A program made the position numbers and the translations under genes. A DNA stretch of 62,936 bases from Pectinatus frisingensis (GTDB lineage: Bacteria; Bacillota; Negativicutes; Selenomonadales; Selenomonadaceae): positions 1 to 62,936 of the forward strand of contig NZ_WIQU01000068.1 in assembly GCF_015732285.1 (NCBI RefSeq), read 5' to 3'. Numbering within the stretch: the first letter of the stretch is position 1; every line of letters starts with the position of its first letter. The notes below the pieces were generated by a model, which saw only the letters and a list, made by a program, of their open reading frames with translations, made no database searches and had not been told where the DNA came from. Positions 42,332-51,658 of the stretch are shown piece by piece.

Positions 42332-44188
42332 TTATTTTTTGTCGTCATCAACTACCTTATAGTCAGCATCGACAACATTATCATCATTTTTCTTGGTATC
42401 GTTTGGTGCAGCCTGCTGAGCCTGCTGCCCGCCGGCAGTCTGACCTTGAGCTTGCTGAGCCTGCTGATAAGCTGCTGCACTCATTTCATAAAGTGGTTTT
42501 TGCAATTCTTCAGTAGCTTTTTTGATAGCTTCTGTATCAGTGCCTTTTAGAGCTTCCTTGACTTTATCAGCAGCTGATTGAATCTTTTCTACAGCAGATT
42601 TATCGGCTTTATCACCCAAATCCTTAATCGCTTTTTCGGCTTGGTATACCATACTGTCAGCATTGTTTCTGACATCTATTTCTTCTTTGTGTTTTTTATC
42701 TTCTGATGCATGGGCTTCCGCTTCTTTGACCATGCGGTCAATATCTTCCTTGCTCATGCCGCTGTCAGATTGAATGGTGATTTTTTGTTCTTTACCGGTA
42801 CCTAGGTCTTTGGCTGAGACATTAACAATACCATTGGCGTCAATACTGAATGTAACTTCGATACGAGGTACTCCTCTTGGAGCCGGTGGAATATCGGCAA
42901 GTTCAAAACGGCCTAAAGTTTTGTTGCCGGCTGCCATTTCCCGTTCACCCTGCAGCACATGTATGTCAACAGATGGCTGATTATCGGCAGCTGTCGAGAA
43001 CACCTGGCTTTTAGAGGTCGGTATGGTGGTATTTCTTTCAATAATTTTGGTGCATACGCCGCCTAAAGTTTCAATACCGAGCGACAGCGGAGTAACATCT
43101 AATAAGAGTACATCTTTTACATCACCGGCCAGGATACCGCCTTGAATAGCAGCACCGATGGAAACACATTCATCTGGGTTTACACCGCGGTTAGCTTCTT
43201 TACCAAGTTCTTTTTTTATTATTTCCTGAACAGCTGGAATACGGGTCGAACCACCGACAAGAATGATTTTGTTGATGTCGTTAACAGTAAGATCAGCATC
43301 GGCCATAGCTTTTTTAGCCGGTTCAATCGTAGCGGCAACAAGATCGGCGGTTATTTCGTTGAATTTAGCGCGGGTCAAGGTTAAATCAAGATGTTTAGGA
43401 CCGCTGGCATCAGCTGTGATAAACGGCAGATTGATATTGGTCGAAGTCATATTAGAAAGTTCGATTTTTGCTTTTTCAGCAGCTTCTATAAGACGCTGTG
43501 CACTCATTTTGTCTTTTGACAAGTCAATGCCGTTAGATTTTTTAAATTCATCGACCATCCAGTCCATAACACGTTTATCAAAATCATCACCACCTAAATG
43601 AGTATTACCATTTGTGGCTTTGACTTCGAATACACCGTCGCCGAGTTCCAGAATGGACACATCAAATGTGCCGCCACCTAAGTCGAACACAAGAATAGTT
43701 TCATCTTTATCCTTATCAAGACCATAAGCCAAAGACGCTGCTGTAGGTTCGTTGATAATACGCAAAACTTCAAGGCCGGCGATCTTGCCTGCATCCTTAG
43801 TGGCCTGACGCTGGCTGTCATTGAAGTAAGCAGGAACAGTAATAACAGCCTGAGTCACTGTTTCGCCAAGATAAGCTTCAGCATCTGCCTTGAGTTTTTG
43901 CAGAATCATGGCGGATATTTCTGGCGGTGTGTAGTCCTTGTTGTCGATAGTTACTTTGTAATTTTCTCCCATATGGCGTTTTATGGAAGCTATGGTCCGG
44001 TCAGGATTGGATACAGCCTGGCGTTTTGCCAGTTGACCGACTAAACGTTCACCGTCTTTAGTAAAACCCACTACTGACGGTGTAATGCGACTGCCTTCCG
44101 GGTTGGTTATAACTGTAGGTTCGCCGCCTTCCATAACTGAAACTACTGAGTTGGTTGTACCTAAATCGATACCAATTATTTTTGACAT
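42332..44188 (-). CDS. dnaK: Chaperone DnaK (Hsp70)
   Basis: The 618-residue Hsp70 begins with [20 protein letters not shown] and has the ATPase motifs [15 protein letters not shown] and [13 protein letters not shown], the [17 protein letters not shown] linker, and a Gln/Ala-rich lid tail ending before [11 protein letters not shown]. It folds nascent and stress-damaged proteins with DnaJ and GrpE. AGGAGG precedes the ATG. Confidence 0.98.
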   Translation of the reverse strand: MSKIIGIDLGTTNSVVSVMEGGEPTVITNPEGSRITPSVVGFTKDGERLVGQLAKRQAVSNPDRTIASIKRHMGENYKVTIDNKDYTPPEISAMILQKLKADAEAYLGETVTQAVITVPAYFNDSQRQATKDAGKIAGLEVLRIINEPTAASLAYGLDKDKDETILVFDLGGGTFDVSILELGDGVFEVKATNGNTHLGGDDFDKRVMDWMVDEFKKSNGIDLSKDKMSAQRLIEAAEKAKIELSNMTSTNINLPFITADASGPKHLDLTLTRAKFNEITADLVAATIEPAKKAMADADLTVNDINKIILVGGSTRIPAVQEIIKKELGKEANRGVNPDECVSIGAAIQGGILAGDVKDVLLLDVTPLSLGIETLGGVCTKIIERNTTIPTSKSQVFSTAADNQPSVDIHVLQGEREMAAGNKTLGRFELADIPPAPRGVPRIEVTFSIDANGIVNVSAKDLGTGKEQKITIQSDSGMSKEDIDRMVKEAEAHASEDKKHKEEIDVRNNADSMVYQAEKAIKDLGDKADKSAVEKIQSAADKVKEALKGTDTEAIKKATEELQKPLYEMSAAAYQQAQQAQGQTAGGQQAQQAAPNDTKKNDDNVVDADYKVVDDDKK

Positions 44189-44298
44189 TATAAAATTCCT
44201 CCTATATATTATGTATTAAATATTGCTTATTGAATGATTCCCCAAACAAGTCAAACCACCAAAATGATTTTCTACCCTTGATGGGGAAATGGATAATG

Positions 44299-44949
44299 TT
44301 AATTGGAAACAACTTTTACCATTGATGGACGTATTACCCGGCCACGTACTGTATATCCCTTTTGCAGTTCCTGTTCAATCGTATTGTCTTCTTTTTCGGC
44401 ATCTTGCACACGCATCACAGCCTGATGAAAATTGGGATCAAATTTTTCACCTGTGGTTTTTATGGTTTCAAGACCATTTTTGACGAGGACTTCATTAAAT
44501 TGGGTAAAGACCATTTTAATGCCCTTTTTTAAAGCATCAATATCATCACCCTCAACTGCCAATGCCCGTTCAAAATTGTCAAGAATAGGCAGCATGTCCT
44601 TAATTAAACCTTGCAAGACAACATCGGCAATTTCAGATTTTTCCTGAGTACTGCGGCGTCGAAAATTAGTAAAATCAGCCTGCAGTCGTTTGAAACGATC
44701 ATCAGCTTCCGCCAAAGACTTTTTATCTGCGGCAAGTTGGGCCATCAAAGAATCGATGTCGGCAGATTTTTTATCAGCTTCATCATCCGCTGTCTTTTCA
44801 ACTGCGGGGTTTTGCTGATTTTCTTCAGTATGTTTGTTTTCATCCGACAATTTTTGAGCTTCTGCCGATACAGCTTCATAGATTTCTTTTTTCATGTCAT
44901 CTAACTTTTCGCTGTCCTTTTTTTTCATGTCGTCTTTAATGTATGGCAT
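44299..44949 (-). CDS. grpE: Nucleotide exchange factor GrpE
   Basis: The 216-residue dimeric exchange factor for DnaK has a long acidic N-terminal helix, RLQADFTNFRRRSTQEKSE in the coiled coil and FDPNFHQAVMRV with GRVIRPSMVKV in the C-terminal beta domain. The start at ATG 44949 follows GATGAGGTT, which overlaps the in-frame ATG at 44961. It lies between hrcA and dnaK, as in most Firmicutes. Confidence 0.97.
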   Translation of the reverse strand: MPYIKDDMKKKDSEKLDDMKKEIYEAVSAEAQKLSDENKHTEENQQNPAVEKTADDEADKKSADIDSLMAQLAADKKSLAEADDRFKRLQADFTNFRRRSTQEKSEIADVVLQGLIKDMLPILDNFERALAVEGDDIDALKKGIKMVFTQFNEVLVKNGLETIKTTGEKFDPNFHQAVMRVQDAEKEDNTIEQELQKGYTVRGRVIRPSMVKVVSN

Positions 44950-44986
44950 ATTTAACCTCATCTCTTTAATAGTATCTATGAAATAT

Positions 44987-46012
44987 CTATAAAAATCTTT
45001 TTAAAATATGAGCTAGATTATCATTCATGAATTTCAGTAAAGCAATTACCTTACTGTATTCCATACGAGTCGGTCCGAGTACGGCAATAGTGCCAAGCTG
45101 TTCGCCGGCCAGATGATAAGTAGCTCTTATTACACTGCAATCCTGGATGCTGCTGTATTTATTTTCCTGACCGATAGTTATCACAAGGTTGGCCTTGGAA
45201 TCCTGGGTATTAAGAATGTCACGCAGGATAGGTTCTTCTTCCAGCATAAGCAGTATGCTCTTGACTTTATTTATATCATGAAATTCCGGTTGATCCAGCA
45301 GCTGTGGTGTTCCTTCGGTGTAAATCTGATTACGCTTTTTACCGGCCATGGCATGGTCAATAATATTTACCACTTTATTGAAAACAGCAGTGTCAATCAT
45401 TTGCGAGCGCATCTTATGAATTTCATTCATGCTGATTTCACCTATTTTTTTACCGGACAGATAGTTATTCAAACCAGCGGCAATTTGTTCGAAATCGGTA
45501 AATGATGTACCGGCGGGCATATCAATTATCTTATTTTCAATATAACCGCTGTCACTCATTATAGCAGCAACTACATGATTGTCATCCAATGCAACAAATT
45601 TTATATAACTGAAAGTGGCTTCGGCGAGCTGAGGTGTTATAACCATTGATATATTGTTGGTCAGATAAGAAATTATTTTGGCTGTTTCGCGAAATACACC
45701 TTCCAAGCGCTGCACTTTTGTATTATACCACTGCTCAATCAGGTTTGTTTCTTTATTGGATAACTCAGTTGGTGTGAGTAAATCATCCACGTAAAAACGG
45801 TATCCCTTCGACGAGGGGATACGACCTGATGAAGTATGAAGATGTTCAATATATCCTAAAAGCTCCAAATCTGCCATTTCATTCCGTATCGTAGCAGGGC
45901 TTATACCAAGATTATACTTCCTGGCAATAGTCCTTGAACCAATAGGTTCGGCCGTTGAAATATAATCATCAATAATAGCCTGCAATATACGTTGTTTCCT
46001 TTTGTCAATCAT
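44987..46012 (-). CDS. hrcA: Heat-inducible repressor HrcA
   Basis: The 341-residue repressor binds CIRCE and needs GroEL for activity. It has an N-terminal winged helix (RKYNLGISPATIRNEMADLE), a GAF-like dimer domain and the C-terminal signature GTIAVLGPTRMEYSKVI. The start at ATG 46012 follows GAGGAGGT. It is first in the hrcA-grpE-dnaK-dnaJ operon and controls itself through the CIRCE at 46057. Confidence 0.97.
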   Translation of the reverse strand: MIDKRKQRILQAIIDDYISTAEPIGSRTIARKYNLGISPATIRNEMADLELLGYIEHLHTSSGRIPSSKGYRFYVDDLLTPTELSNKETNLIEQWYNTKVQRLEGVFRETAKIISYLTNNISMVITPQLAEATFSYIKFVALDDNHVVAAIMSDSGYIENKIIDMPAGTSFTDFEQIAAGLNNYLSGKKIGEISMNEIHKMRSQMIDTAVFNKVVNIIDHAMAGKKRNQIYTEGTPQLLDQPEFHDINKVKSILLMLEEEPILRDILNTQDSKANLVITIGQENKYSSIQDCSVIRATYHLAGEQLGTIAVLGPTRMEYSKVIALLKFMNDNLAHILKRFL

Positions 46013-46056
46013 GACAGCACCTCCTCTATTGAACAAAGTGCCTAGCAGATAATTTA

Positions 46057-46083
46057 TTAGCACTCTCGATTGGTGAGTGCTAA
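46057..46083 (-). promoter_or_regulatory. CIRCE operator
   Basis: TTAGCACTC, nine bases, then GAGTGCTAA: a perfect match to the CIRCE consensus. It lies about 45 bp upstream of the hrcA start and just downstream of the promoter, so HrcA bound here blocks transcription of the whole operon until heat shock. Confidence 0.97.
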
Positions 46084-46095
46084 TTTCTAATTAAA

Positions 46096-46124
46096 AATAT
46101 ACAACCATTTAATCAAAATGTCAA
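46096..46124 (-). promoter_or_regulatory. Promoter of the hrcA operon
   Basis: On the minus strand, TTGACA (46119-46124), a 17-bp spacer and TATATT (46096-46101) make a strong sigma-A promoter whose start region overlaps the CIRCE element. Confidence 0.8.
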
Positions 46125-46164
46125 GAAATTTACAATAAAATTATCAATTAGTAAAAATGTTATC

Positions 46165-46191
46165 AGACTATTAATTGGTATATAATAGTCT
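46165..46191 (+). promoter_or_regulatory. Inverted repeat over the helicase promoter
   Basis: AGACTATTA (46165-46173) and its exact complement TAATAGTCT (46183-46191) flank a TATAAT at 46181-46186. The repeat covers the likely -10 of the helicase gene, whose start is at 46221, and may be an operator. A direct repeat ATCAATTA also flanks it. Confidence 0.45.
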
Positions 46192-46220
46192 ATATCAATT
46201 AATAATTTTAGGAGAAAATT

Positions 46221-49079
46221 ATGGAAGAAATAATAAAAGCTGCAGCAGCCTCGTTTATCGATGCAACTATTGTCTCACAAGAAGGACTTAAAGTAAAGCT
46301 TGTTAATAATGATATAAAAAAAGGAATGTCTGTTATTGGCTGTATTGAAAAGTTGTTGGATAGTTGTGAGTGTTTTCGTTTCGCTGTTGCCTTTATTACA
46401 CAAAGTGGCTTGATAATGCTTAAGGATAGTTTGAAGAGATTACAGATAAGTGGAGTAAAAGGCCAGATATTGACTACTGATTATCTCGCATTCAATGATC
46501 CGCGGACATTGGCACAGATAAATAAATTGCCTAATGTCACTGTACGAGTATATACCAAAAATAATTTTCATATTAAAGGGTATGCATTTTTAGCATCAGA
46601 TAAGATAACTTATCTGATAGGTAGTTCTAATATCACACAGGAGGCATTTAAAGCTAATCAGGAATGGAACATAAAGTTTACTTGTACCAGTCAGGGAGAC
46701 CTTGCCAGGAAACTGAATAGTGAGTTTGCTGCACTATGGGATGCAGGACAGGAAATTTCTGCTGAATGGTTAAAACTATATCAGCAAAAATTTCTTTCAT
46801 TAAAAAAAATATATAAAATGCGACAATCAATATCGACTGATATTGATTCTATTATAAGACCCAATGCAATGCAGATGCGAGTATTGACAAAAATAAAAAA
46901 ACTCTATTATGACGGGAAGAAAAAGGCACTGTTGATTTCTGCAACAGGAACGGGGAAAACTTTTTTGAGTGCTTTTGCAATAAAGGAAAGTAATTCACGG
47001 CATGTATTATTTATAGCGCATCGGGAACAGATTTTGCTGCAGGCTGAAAAAAGTTACAGGAAAATATTAGGAAAAATTGATACTGGGTTTTTATCGGGCA
47101 GTGAAAAAAATATAAATGCGGATTATGTTTTTGCAACTATAAATATGCTGGCTAAAGATGATATTATGAGGCAGTTTTCCCCCACACATTTCGAGTATAT
47201 AATAATTGATGAAACACATCGTGCCGGAGCTAAAAGCTATCAAAAAGTCATCAGTTACTTTAGGCCGCGATTTATGCTTGGCATGACGGCAACACCAGAA
47301 AGAACCGACGACTTTGATATATATAAGTTGTTTGATAATAATATTGCTTATGAAATACGCTTACAAGAAGCGATGCAGGAAAATCTGCTATGTCCTTTTC
47401 ATTATTTTGGTATAGCGGATATTGAAGTTGCCGGAATGATTGTTGATGATAATACGCATTTTAGTAATTTGGTCAGTGAACAGCGTGTGCAGCATATAAT
47501 AGAACAAGCCGGATTTTATGGATACAGTGGGGAACGATTAAGGGGATTGGTATTCTGCCGAACGGTGGATGAGGCAGCGGAACTTTCACACAAATTTAAC
47601 GAACGAGGGTTCTGTACGATTGCTTTATCCGGAATTGATACGCAAGGCAGTAGAAATGATGCCATCAGTCGACTGGAGCAGCCTGAACGACAGGGAGGGC
47701 TGGATTATATATTTTCTGTTGATATTTTTAATGAAGGTGTCGATATTCCTGCGGTAAATCAGATAATTATGCTGCGTCCGACAAAATCACCAATTGTGTT
47801 TGTACAGCAACTGGGACGGGGGCTGCGTAAAGAAAAAGGAAAGGATTACTTAGTAGTTCTTGATTTTATTGGTAATTATAGTAATAACTTTATGATTCCG
47901 ATAGCGCTGTTTGGAGACAATTCTTACAATAAAGATAATATGCGGCGCTGTATCAGTGACGGCAAAAATATTTTATATGGACCTTCAACAGTAAACTTCG
48001 ATACAATTGCCAGAAAACGCATTTATGAGGCGATTGATAAGGCCCATTTAAATGATGTGTCATTGTTGAAGAAAGCCTATGAAAACTTAAAAAATAAACT
48101 GGGAAAAATTCCGCAAATAAATGATTTTTCTTATTTTGGTACGATAGACATTATGCGTTATTGGGATAAATTTGGTTCATATCACGCATTTTTGCAAAAA
48201 TATGAACCAAATTATAATATTATTCTGACGGATGCACAGGAAGAAATATTACAATTCATTTGCAAACGTTTCGCCTATGGAAAAAGAATATATGAAATAG
48301 AATTATTGCAGATACTACTTGAAGAAAAAGAAGACATATTCATTACATTGACAGCTGTTTTAGCACAGCAATATAATATAGGATTGTCGGACACAGTCAA
48401 AAGATCTGTGATAAATAATATGACCAATGTTTTTACTATCAGTAATGAAAAAGAGAAATATCGACATTGTGTATTTATTAAGCAAACAGGCAGTAAATAT
48501 GTGATTTCTGATGTTTTTCGTGCATGTTTGAAAAATGAGGCTTTTAAAAATGAATTAATTGATGTACTGGCTTATGCAAGAAATAATTATCAAAATAATT
48601 ATTATGATACTTATGCAGAAACAGACCTGTGTCTTTATCAAAAATATACATATGAAGAAGTCTGTTGGCTGTTAAATTGGCCGCATAAAATAAATCCCAA
48701 TGCCATGGCCGGATACTTTTATGAAAAAAATACTCGCACAATACCGGTATTTATTAACTATATAAAAGCGGATGCCAAACGTGTGGCATATGCCAATAAA
48801 TTTTTATCGGATCAACGGATAACGGCCTATTCTAAATTAAACAGAAGGATTGATTCCCCGGATGCCAGACATATTTATAACGCTGATAATGAGAATAATC
48901 GCTTGTTTTTATTTATTAGGAAACCGTATGAAGATAAAAACACCAAGGAATTTTATTTCCTTGGTGATATACATGCTGTAGGGAGACCAGTGCCGGCGCC
49001 GCGTTTTAACGGATTCAAAATTGTCTATGAACTGATGACACCGGTACGGGAGGATATTTTTGATTATTTACTTAGTTGA
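46221..49079 (+). CDS. PLD-nuclease/DEAH helicase with DUF3427 domain
   Basis: The 952-residue protein has an N-terminal phospholipase D-like domain (NFHIKGYAFLASD and IGSSNITQEAF, residues about 110-145), a superfamily 2 helicase core with SATGTGKTFLSAF (Walker A), IIIDETHRAG (DEAH-type box), GMTATPERTD and QQLGRGLRKEKG, then a long C-terminal DUF3427 region ending with a PAPRFNGFKIVYEL segment. Such proteins are plausible DNA-repair or phage-defence enzymes, since they join an HKD-type nuclease or DNA-binding module to a translocase. Only one HKD motif is clear. It is a lone gene with its own promoter. Confidence 0.82.
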   Translation: MEEIIKAAAASFIDATIVSQEGLKVKLVNNDIKKGMSVIGCIEKLLDSCECFRFAVAFITQSGLIMLKDSLKRLQISGVKGQILTTDYLAFNDPRTLAQINKLPNVTVRVYTKNNFHIKGYAFLASDKITYLIGSSNITQEAFKANQEWNIKFTCTSQGDLARKLNSEFAALWDAGQEISAEWLKLYQQKFLSLKKIYKMRQSISTDIDSIIRPNAMQMRVLTKIKKLYYDGKKKALLISATGTGKTFLSAFAIKESNSRHVLFIAHREQILLQAEKSYRKILGKIDTGFLSGSEKNINADYVFATINMLAKDDIMRQFSPTHFEYIIIDETHRAGAKSYQKVISYFRPRFMLGMTATPERTDDFDIYKLFDNNIAYEIRLQEAMQENLLCPFHYFGIADIEVAGMIVDDNTHFSNLVSEQRVQHIIEQAGFYGYSGERLRGLVFCRTVDEAAELSHKFNERGFCTIALSGIDTQGSRNDAISRLEQPERQGGLDYIFSVDIFNEGVDIPAVNQIIMLRPTKSPIVFVQQLGRGLRKEKGKDYLVVLDFIGNYSNNFMIPIALFGDNSYNKDNMRRCISDGKNILYGPSTVNFDTIARKRIYEAIDKAHLNDVSLLKKAYENLKNKLGKIPQINDFSYFGTIDIMRYWDKFGSYHAFLQKYEPNYNIILTDAQEEILQFICKRFAYGKRIYEIELLQILLEEKEDIFITLTAVLAQQYNIGLSDTVKRSVINNMTNVFTISNEKEKYRHCVFIKQTGSKYVISDVFRACLKNEAFKNELIDVLAYARNNYQNNYYDTYAETDLCLYQKYTYEEVCWLLNWPHKINPNAMAGYFYEKNTRTIPVFINYIKADAKRVAYANKFLSDQRITAYSKLNRRIDSPDARHIYNADNENNRLFLFIRKPYEDKNTKEFYFLGDIHAVGRPVPAPRFNGFKIVYELMTPVREDIFDYLLS

Positions 49080-49087
49080 AAGGAATG

Positions 49088-49948
49088 TTAAAGACGTTTT
49101 TTAGCGATTACACGGCGCATCTTTTTAATATTGTCTACATAGGAAGCATGGTTTTTCATAGCTATCCCCGTGTATAAAATATCAACAATGGCGATATGCA
49201 CAAGTCTTGATGCCATTGCCTCCGAACGATAACGAACTTCGCGGCCCATACCAGTCAGCGTAATGTCAGCCAATTTAGATAAAGGAGAATGATTGTAACT
49301 GGTGATGGCAATAACTTGGGCAGTACTTTGCTTGGCAATCCTCACTGATTCCAAAAGTTCAATTGACGCCCCGGTATGGGATACGGCGATGACCACATCA
49401 TCTTTTGATAAAAGTGATGCTGAAGTGAATTGCTGATGTGAGTCTGAATAGGCTTGGACCGGTATACCAAAACGAATAAACCTTGTTTCAATATCGCGGC
49501 AGATGGTGGCAGAATTGCCGAATCCGTAAGCAACAATACGTTTGGCACTGCTTAGTAAAGTAACGGCATGTTTTACGTCATTAAAATTCAAGAGTTTTAA
49601 TGTATCCTGCAACCCGTCCGATATGTTTTGGAAAATTTTTCCGGCTATTATGTCATAGGTATCATCAATGTTTATATCCCTATAAATAGTTTCGTCTGGA
49701 GAGAAGATTTCTCTCGCAAGAGAAATCTTTAATGCCTGCAGACCATTGAATCCAAGTTTTTTGCAGAACCGAGATACAGTTATTTCTGAGCTGTGTGTAT
49801 TATTGGCAATCTCGGATACTGTCTGATCAATAAAATCTTTAGTGTTGGCAAGCAGATAATCTGCTATATGTTGTTCTGATTTGGTGAGATTATTGTAGGA
49901 ACTGCGCAATATAGGCAGTTGATTTATAGCTTCTTTTGTCATCGTCAT
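49088..49948 (-). CDS. RpiR-family transcriptional regulator with SIS domain
   Basis: The 286-residue regulator has an N-terminal HTH (SSEITVSRFCKKLGFNGLQAL) and a C-terminal SIS sugar-phosphate-binding domain (IVAYGFGNSATICRDIE, then VVIAVSHTGASIELLES). It lies 15 bp downstream of gnd on the same strand and probably senses a pentose- or gluconate-phosphate to control gnd. The start is uncertain: ATG 49948 or 49942 with only a weak site. Confidence 0.88.
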   Translation of the reverse strand: MTMTKEAINQLPILRSSYNNLTKSEQHIADYLLANTKDFIDQTVSEIANNTHSSEITVSRFCKKLGFNGLQALKISLAREIFSPDETIYRDINIDDTYDIIAGKIFQNISDGLQDTLKLLNFNDVKHAVTLLSSAKRIVAYGFGNSATICRDIETRFIRFGIPVQAYSDSHQQFTSASLLSKDDVVIAVSHTGASIELLESVRIAKQSTAQVIAITSYNHSPLSKLADITLTGMGREVRYRSEAMASRLVHIAIVDILYTGIAMKNHASYVDNIKKMRRVIAKKRL

Positions 49949-49963
49949 CACTCATATTTTATA

Positions 49964-51376
49964 TTATTTACTGTAGTGCTCTTGCCATTCATGATGGAAG
50001 GTTCCCGGTTTATCAATTCTTTCAAAAGTATGAGCACCAAAATAATCACGCTGGGCTTGGATGAGATTGGCACCTATTTTGGGACTGCGGTGAGCATCTA
50101 TATACTGCAGAGCATTGGAAAATGCCGGGATAGGAATACCATTATTCACAGCCAGGCAGATAATGCGGCGTAAACTGGATTGATTAGTATTTATATTATC
50201 AAGGAAAAATTCATCAAACATCAAGTTGGATAAATTTTCATTTTTTTCGTAGGCGAGGGTAATTTTATTTAGAAATTCAGCTTGTATAATGCAGCCGGCT
50301 CGGAAAATGGCAGCAATTTTAGCAAAATTGAGTTGCCAATTGTAATTTTTACAGGCTGAACGATATAGTGAAAAACCTTGGGCATAAGCAATTATTTTAG
50401 CAACATAGAGACTCTTTCTTACTTCTTCAATAAAATTGTCAGGGAGATTTTTTGCACAGGTGGGAATGTTGATTTCATTGGCGGCTCTTTGCCGATCGTC
50501 TATCAGGTTTGAAACTACGCGAGTATTACAGGCGGCAGTTATCATTGATATGTCAACACCCTGCTTTAGTGACTGGATGCTTGTCCAGCGACCGGTACCT
50601 TTTTGTCCGGCACTATCGATGATTTTATCGATGACTTGGCCGCCTTGTGGATCATCTTCAGCAAAAATGTCAGCAGTGATACCAATTAAATAACTGTGAA
50701 GTTCACCTTCATTCCATTCATGAAAAATTTGTGAGAGTTTTTTATTATCAAATCCACCGATATAATGTAATATTAAATACGCTTCTGCTATAAGCTGCAT
50801 ATCCGCATATTCAATGCCGTTATGAACCATCTTTACATAATGGCCGGCACCGTTTTCACCAATATAAGTGCAACATGGTTCACTGCCGACATGGGCGGAA
50901 ATTGCTTCTAAAATAGGCTGGATTTGTGAATAAGCGTTTTTATTACCGCCCGGCATTATGGAGGGGCCGAACCTGGCACCTTTTTCACCGCCGGATATGC
51001 CCACACCAAAATAATTTATATCTTTTTCCTGAAGGAAGGCATGACGGCGGATCGTGTCCTCAAAATAAGAATTACCACCGTCAATTATGATGTCTCCCCT
51101 ATCAAGATATGGCAATAATTCGTCTATTACCATATCAACGGGTTTGCCGGCTTTTATCATAAGCATTATTTTGCGAGGATGTTGTAAAGAATTGATAAAG
51201 TCAGCTAAAGTGTAAAATCCAGTCATATTTTTGTTGGGGTTTTTTTCAATAACTTCTTTTGTCAATATGGCTGTACGGTTATATGCAGCAACTTTAAAGC
51301 CATGATCGGCCATATTTAGAGCAAGATTGCTGCCCATCACTGCCATACCGATGATACCGATATCCATTTGTGGCAT
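49964..51376 (-). CDS. gnd: 6-phosphogluconate dehydrogenase (decarboxylating)
   Basis: Oxidative pentose-phosphate enzyme that converts 6-phosphogluconate to ribulose 5-phosphate with CO2 and NAD(P)H. The 470 residues have the N-terminal dinucleotide loop GIIGMAVMGSNLALNMADHG, GVGISGGEKGARFGPSIMPG, catalytic KMVHNGIEYADMQL and the C-terminal RDYFGAHTFERID. AAAGG precedes the ATG. Pairing with an RpiR regulator suggests substrate control. Confidence 0.96.
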   Translation of the reverse strand: MPQMDIGIIGMAVMGSNLALNMADHGFKVAAYNRTAILTKEVIEKNPNKNMTGFYTLADFINSLQHPRKIMLMIKAGKPVDMVIDELLPYLDRGDIIIDGGNSYFEDTIRRHAFLQEKDINYFGVGISGGEKGARFGPSIMPGGNKNAYSQIQPILEAISAHVGSEPCCTYIGENGAGHYVKMVHNGIEYADMQLIAEAYLILHYIGGFDNKKLSQIFHEWNEGELHSYLIGITADIFAEDDPQGGQVIDKIIDSAGQKGTGRWTSIQSLKQGVDISMITAACNTRVVSNLIDDRQRAANEINIPTCAKNLPDNFIEEVRKSLYVAKIIAYAQGFSLYRSACKNYNWQLNFAKIAAIFRAGCIIQAEFLNKITLAYEKNENLSNLMFDEFFLDNINTNQSSLRRIICLAVNNGIPIPAFSNALQYIDAHRSPKIGANLIQAQRDYFGAHTFERIDKPGTFHHEWQEHYSK

Positions 51377-51409
51377 TTTTTCATCGATCCTTTCATAAAT
51401 GCTAAATTT

Positions 51410-51439
51410 ATTATATCATAAAATAATATATTTTATGAT
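51410..51439 (-). promoter_or_regulatory. Palindromic operator over the gnd promoter
   Basis: On the minus strand TATAAT occupies 51410-51415. An 11-bp inverted repeat with a 3-bp centre, ATCATAAAATA (51415-51425) and TATTTTATGAT (51429-51439), covers the spacer and -35 region. It is the obvious candidate operator for the RpiR regulator encoded behind gnd. Confidence 0.5.
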
Positions 51440-51497
51440 TTATAAGAAATACAAAATTTTCAGTTAAATATTTCTTGTAAATCATTCTATCATAAGA

Positions 51498-51566
51498 AAA
51501 CGCATTATGCAATACAAATATCATTTTAATAATAAATAAATGATATTTGTATTGCATAATGTGTTT
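51498..51566. repeat. Large 29-bp inverted repeat upstream of gnd
   Basis: Two 29-bp arms (51498-51526 and 51538-51566) with an 11-bp centre differ at one position that stays pairable as G-U in RNA. Read either way it gives a long hairpin without a T tract. It may be a miniature transposable element, the 3' hairpin of a gene lost with the IS insertion, or a regulatory structure. Confidence 0.7.
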
Positions 51567-51658
51567 ATTGTGTTTTAATAAAAAAATAATTTCTAAGATT
51601 TTCCTTAATTTAAAGGCTTTATTGCATATTGTAGATTATATATGTTAGTGTCAATAGT

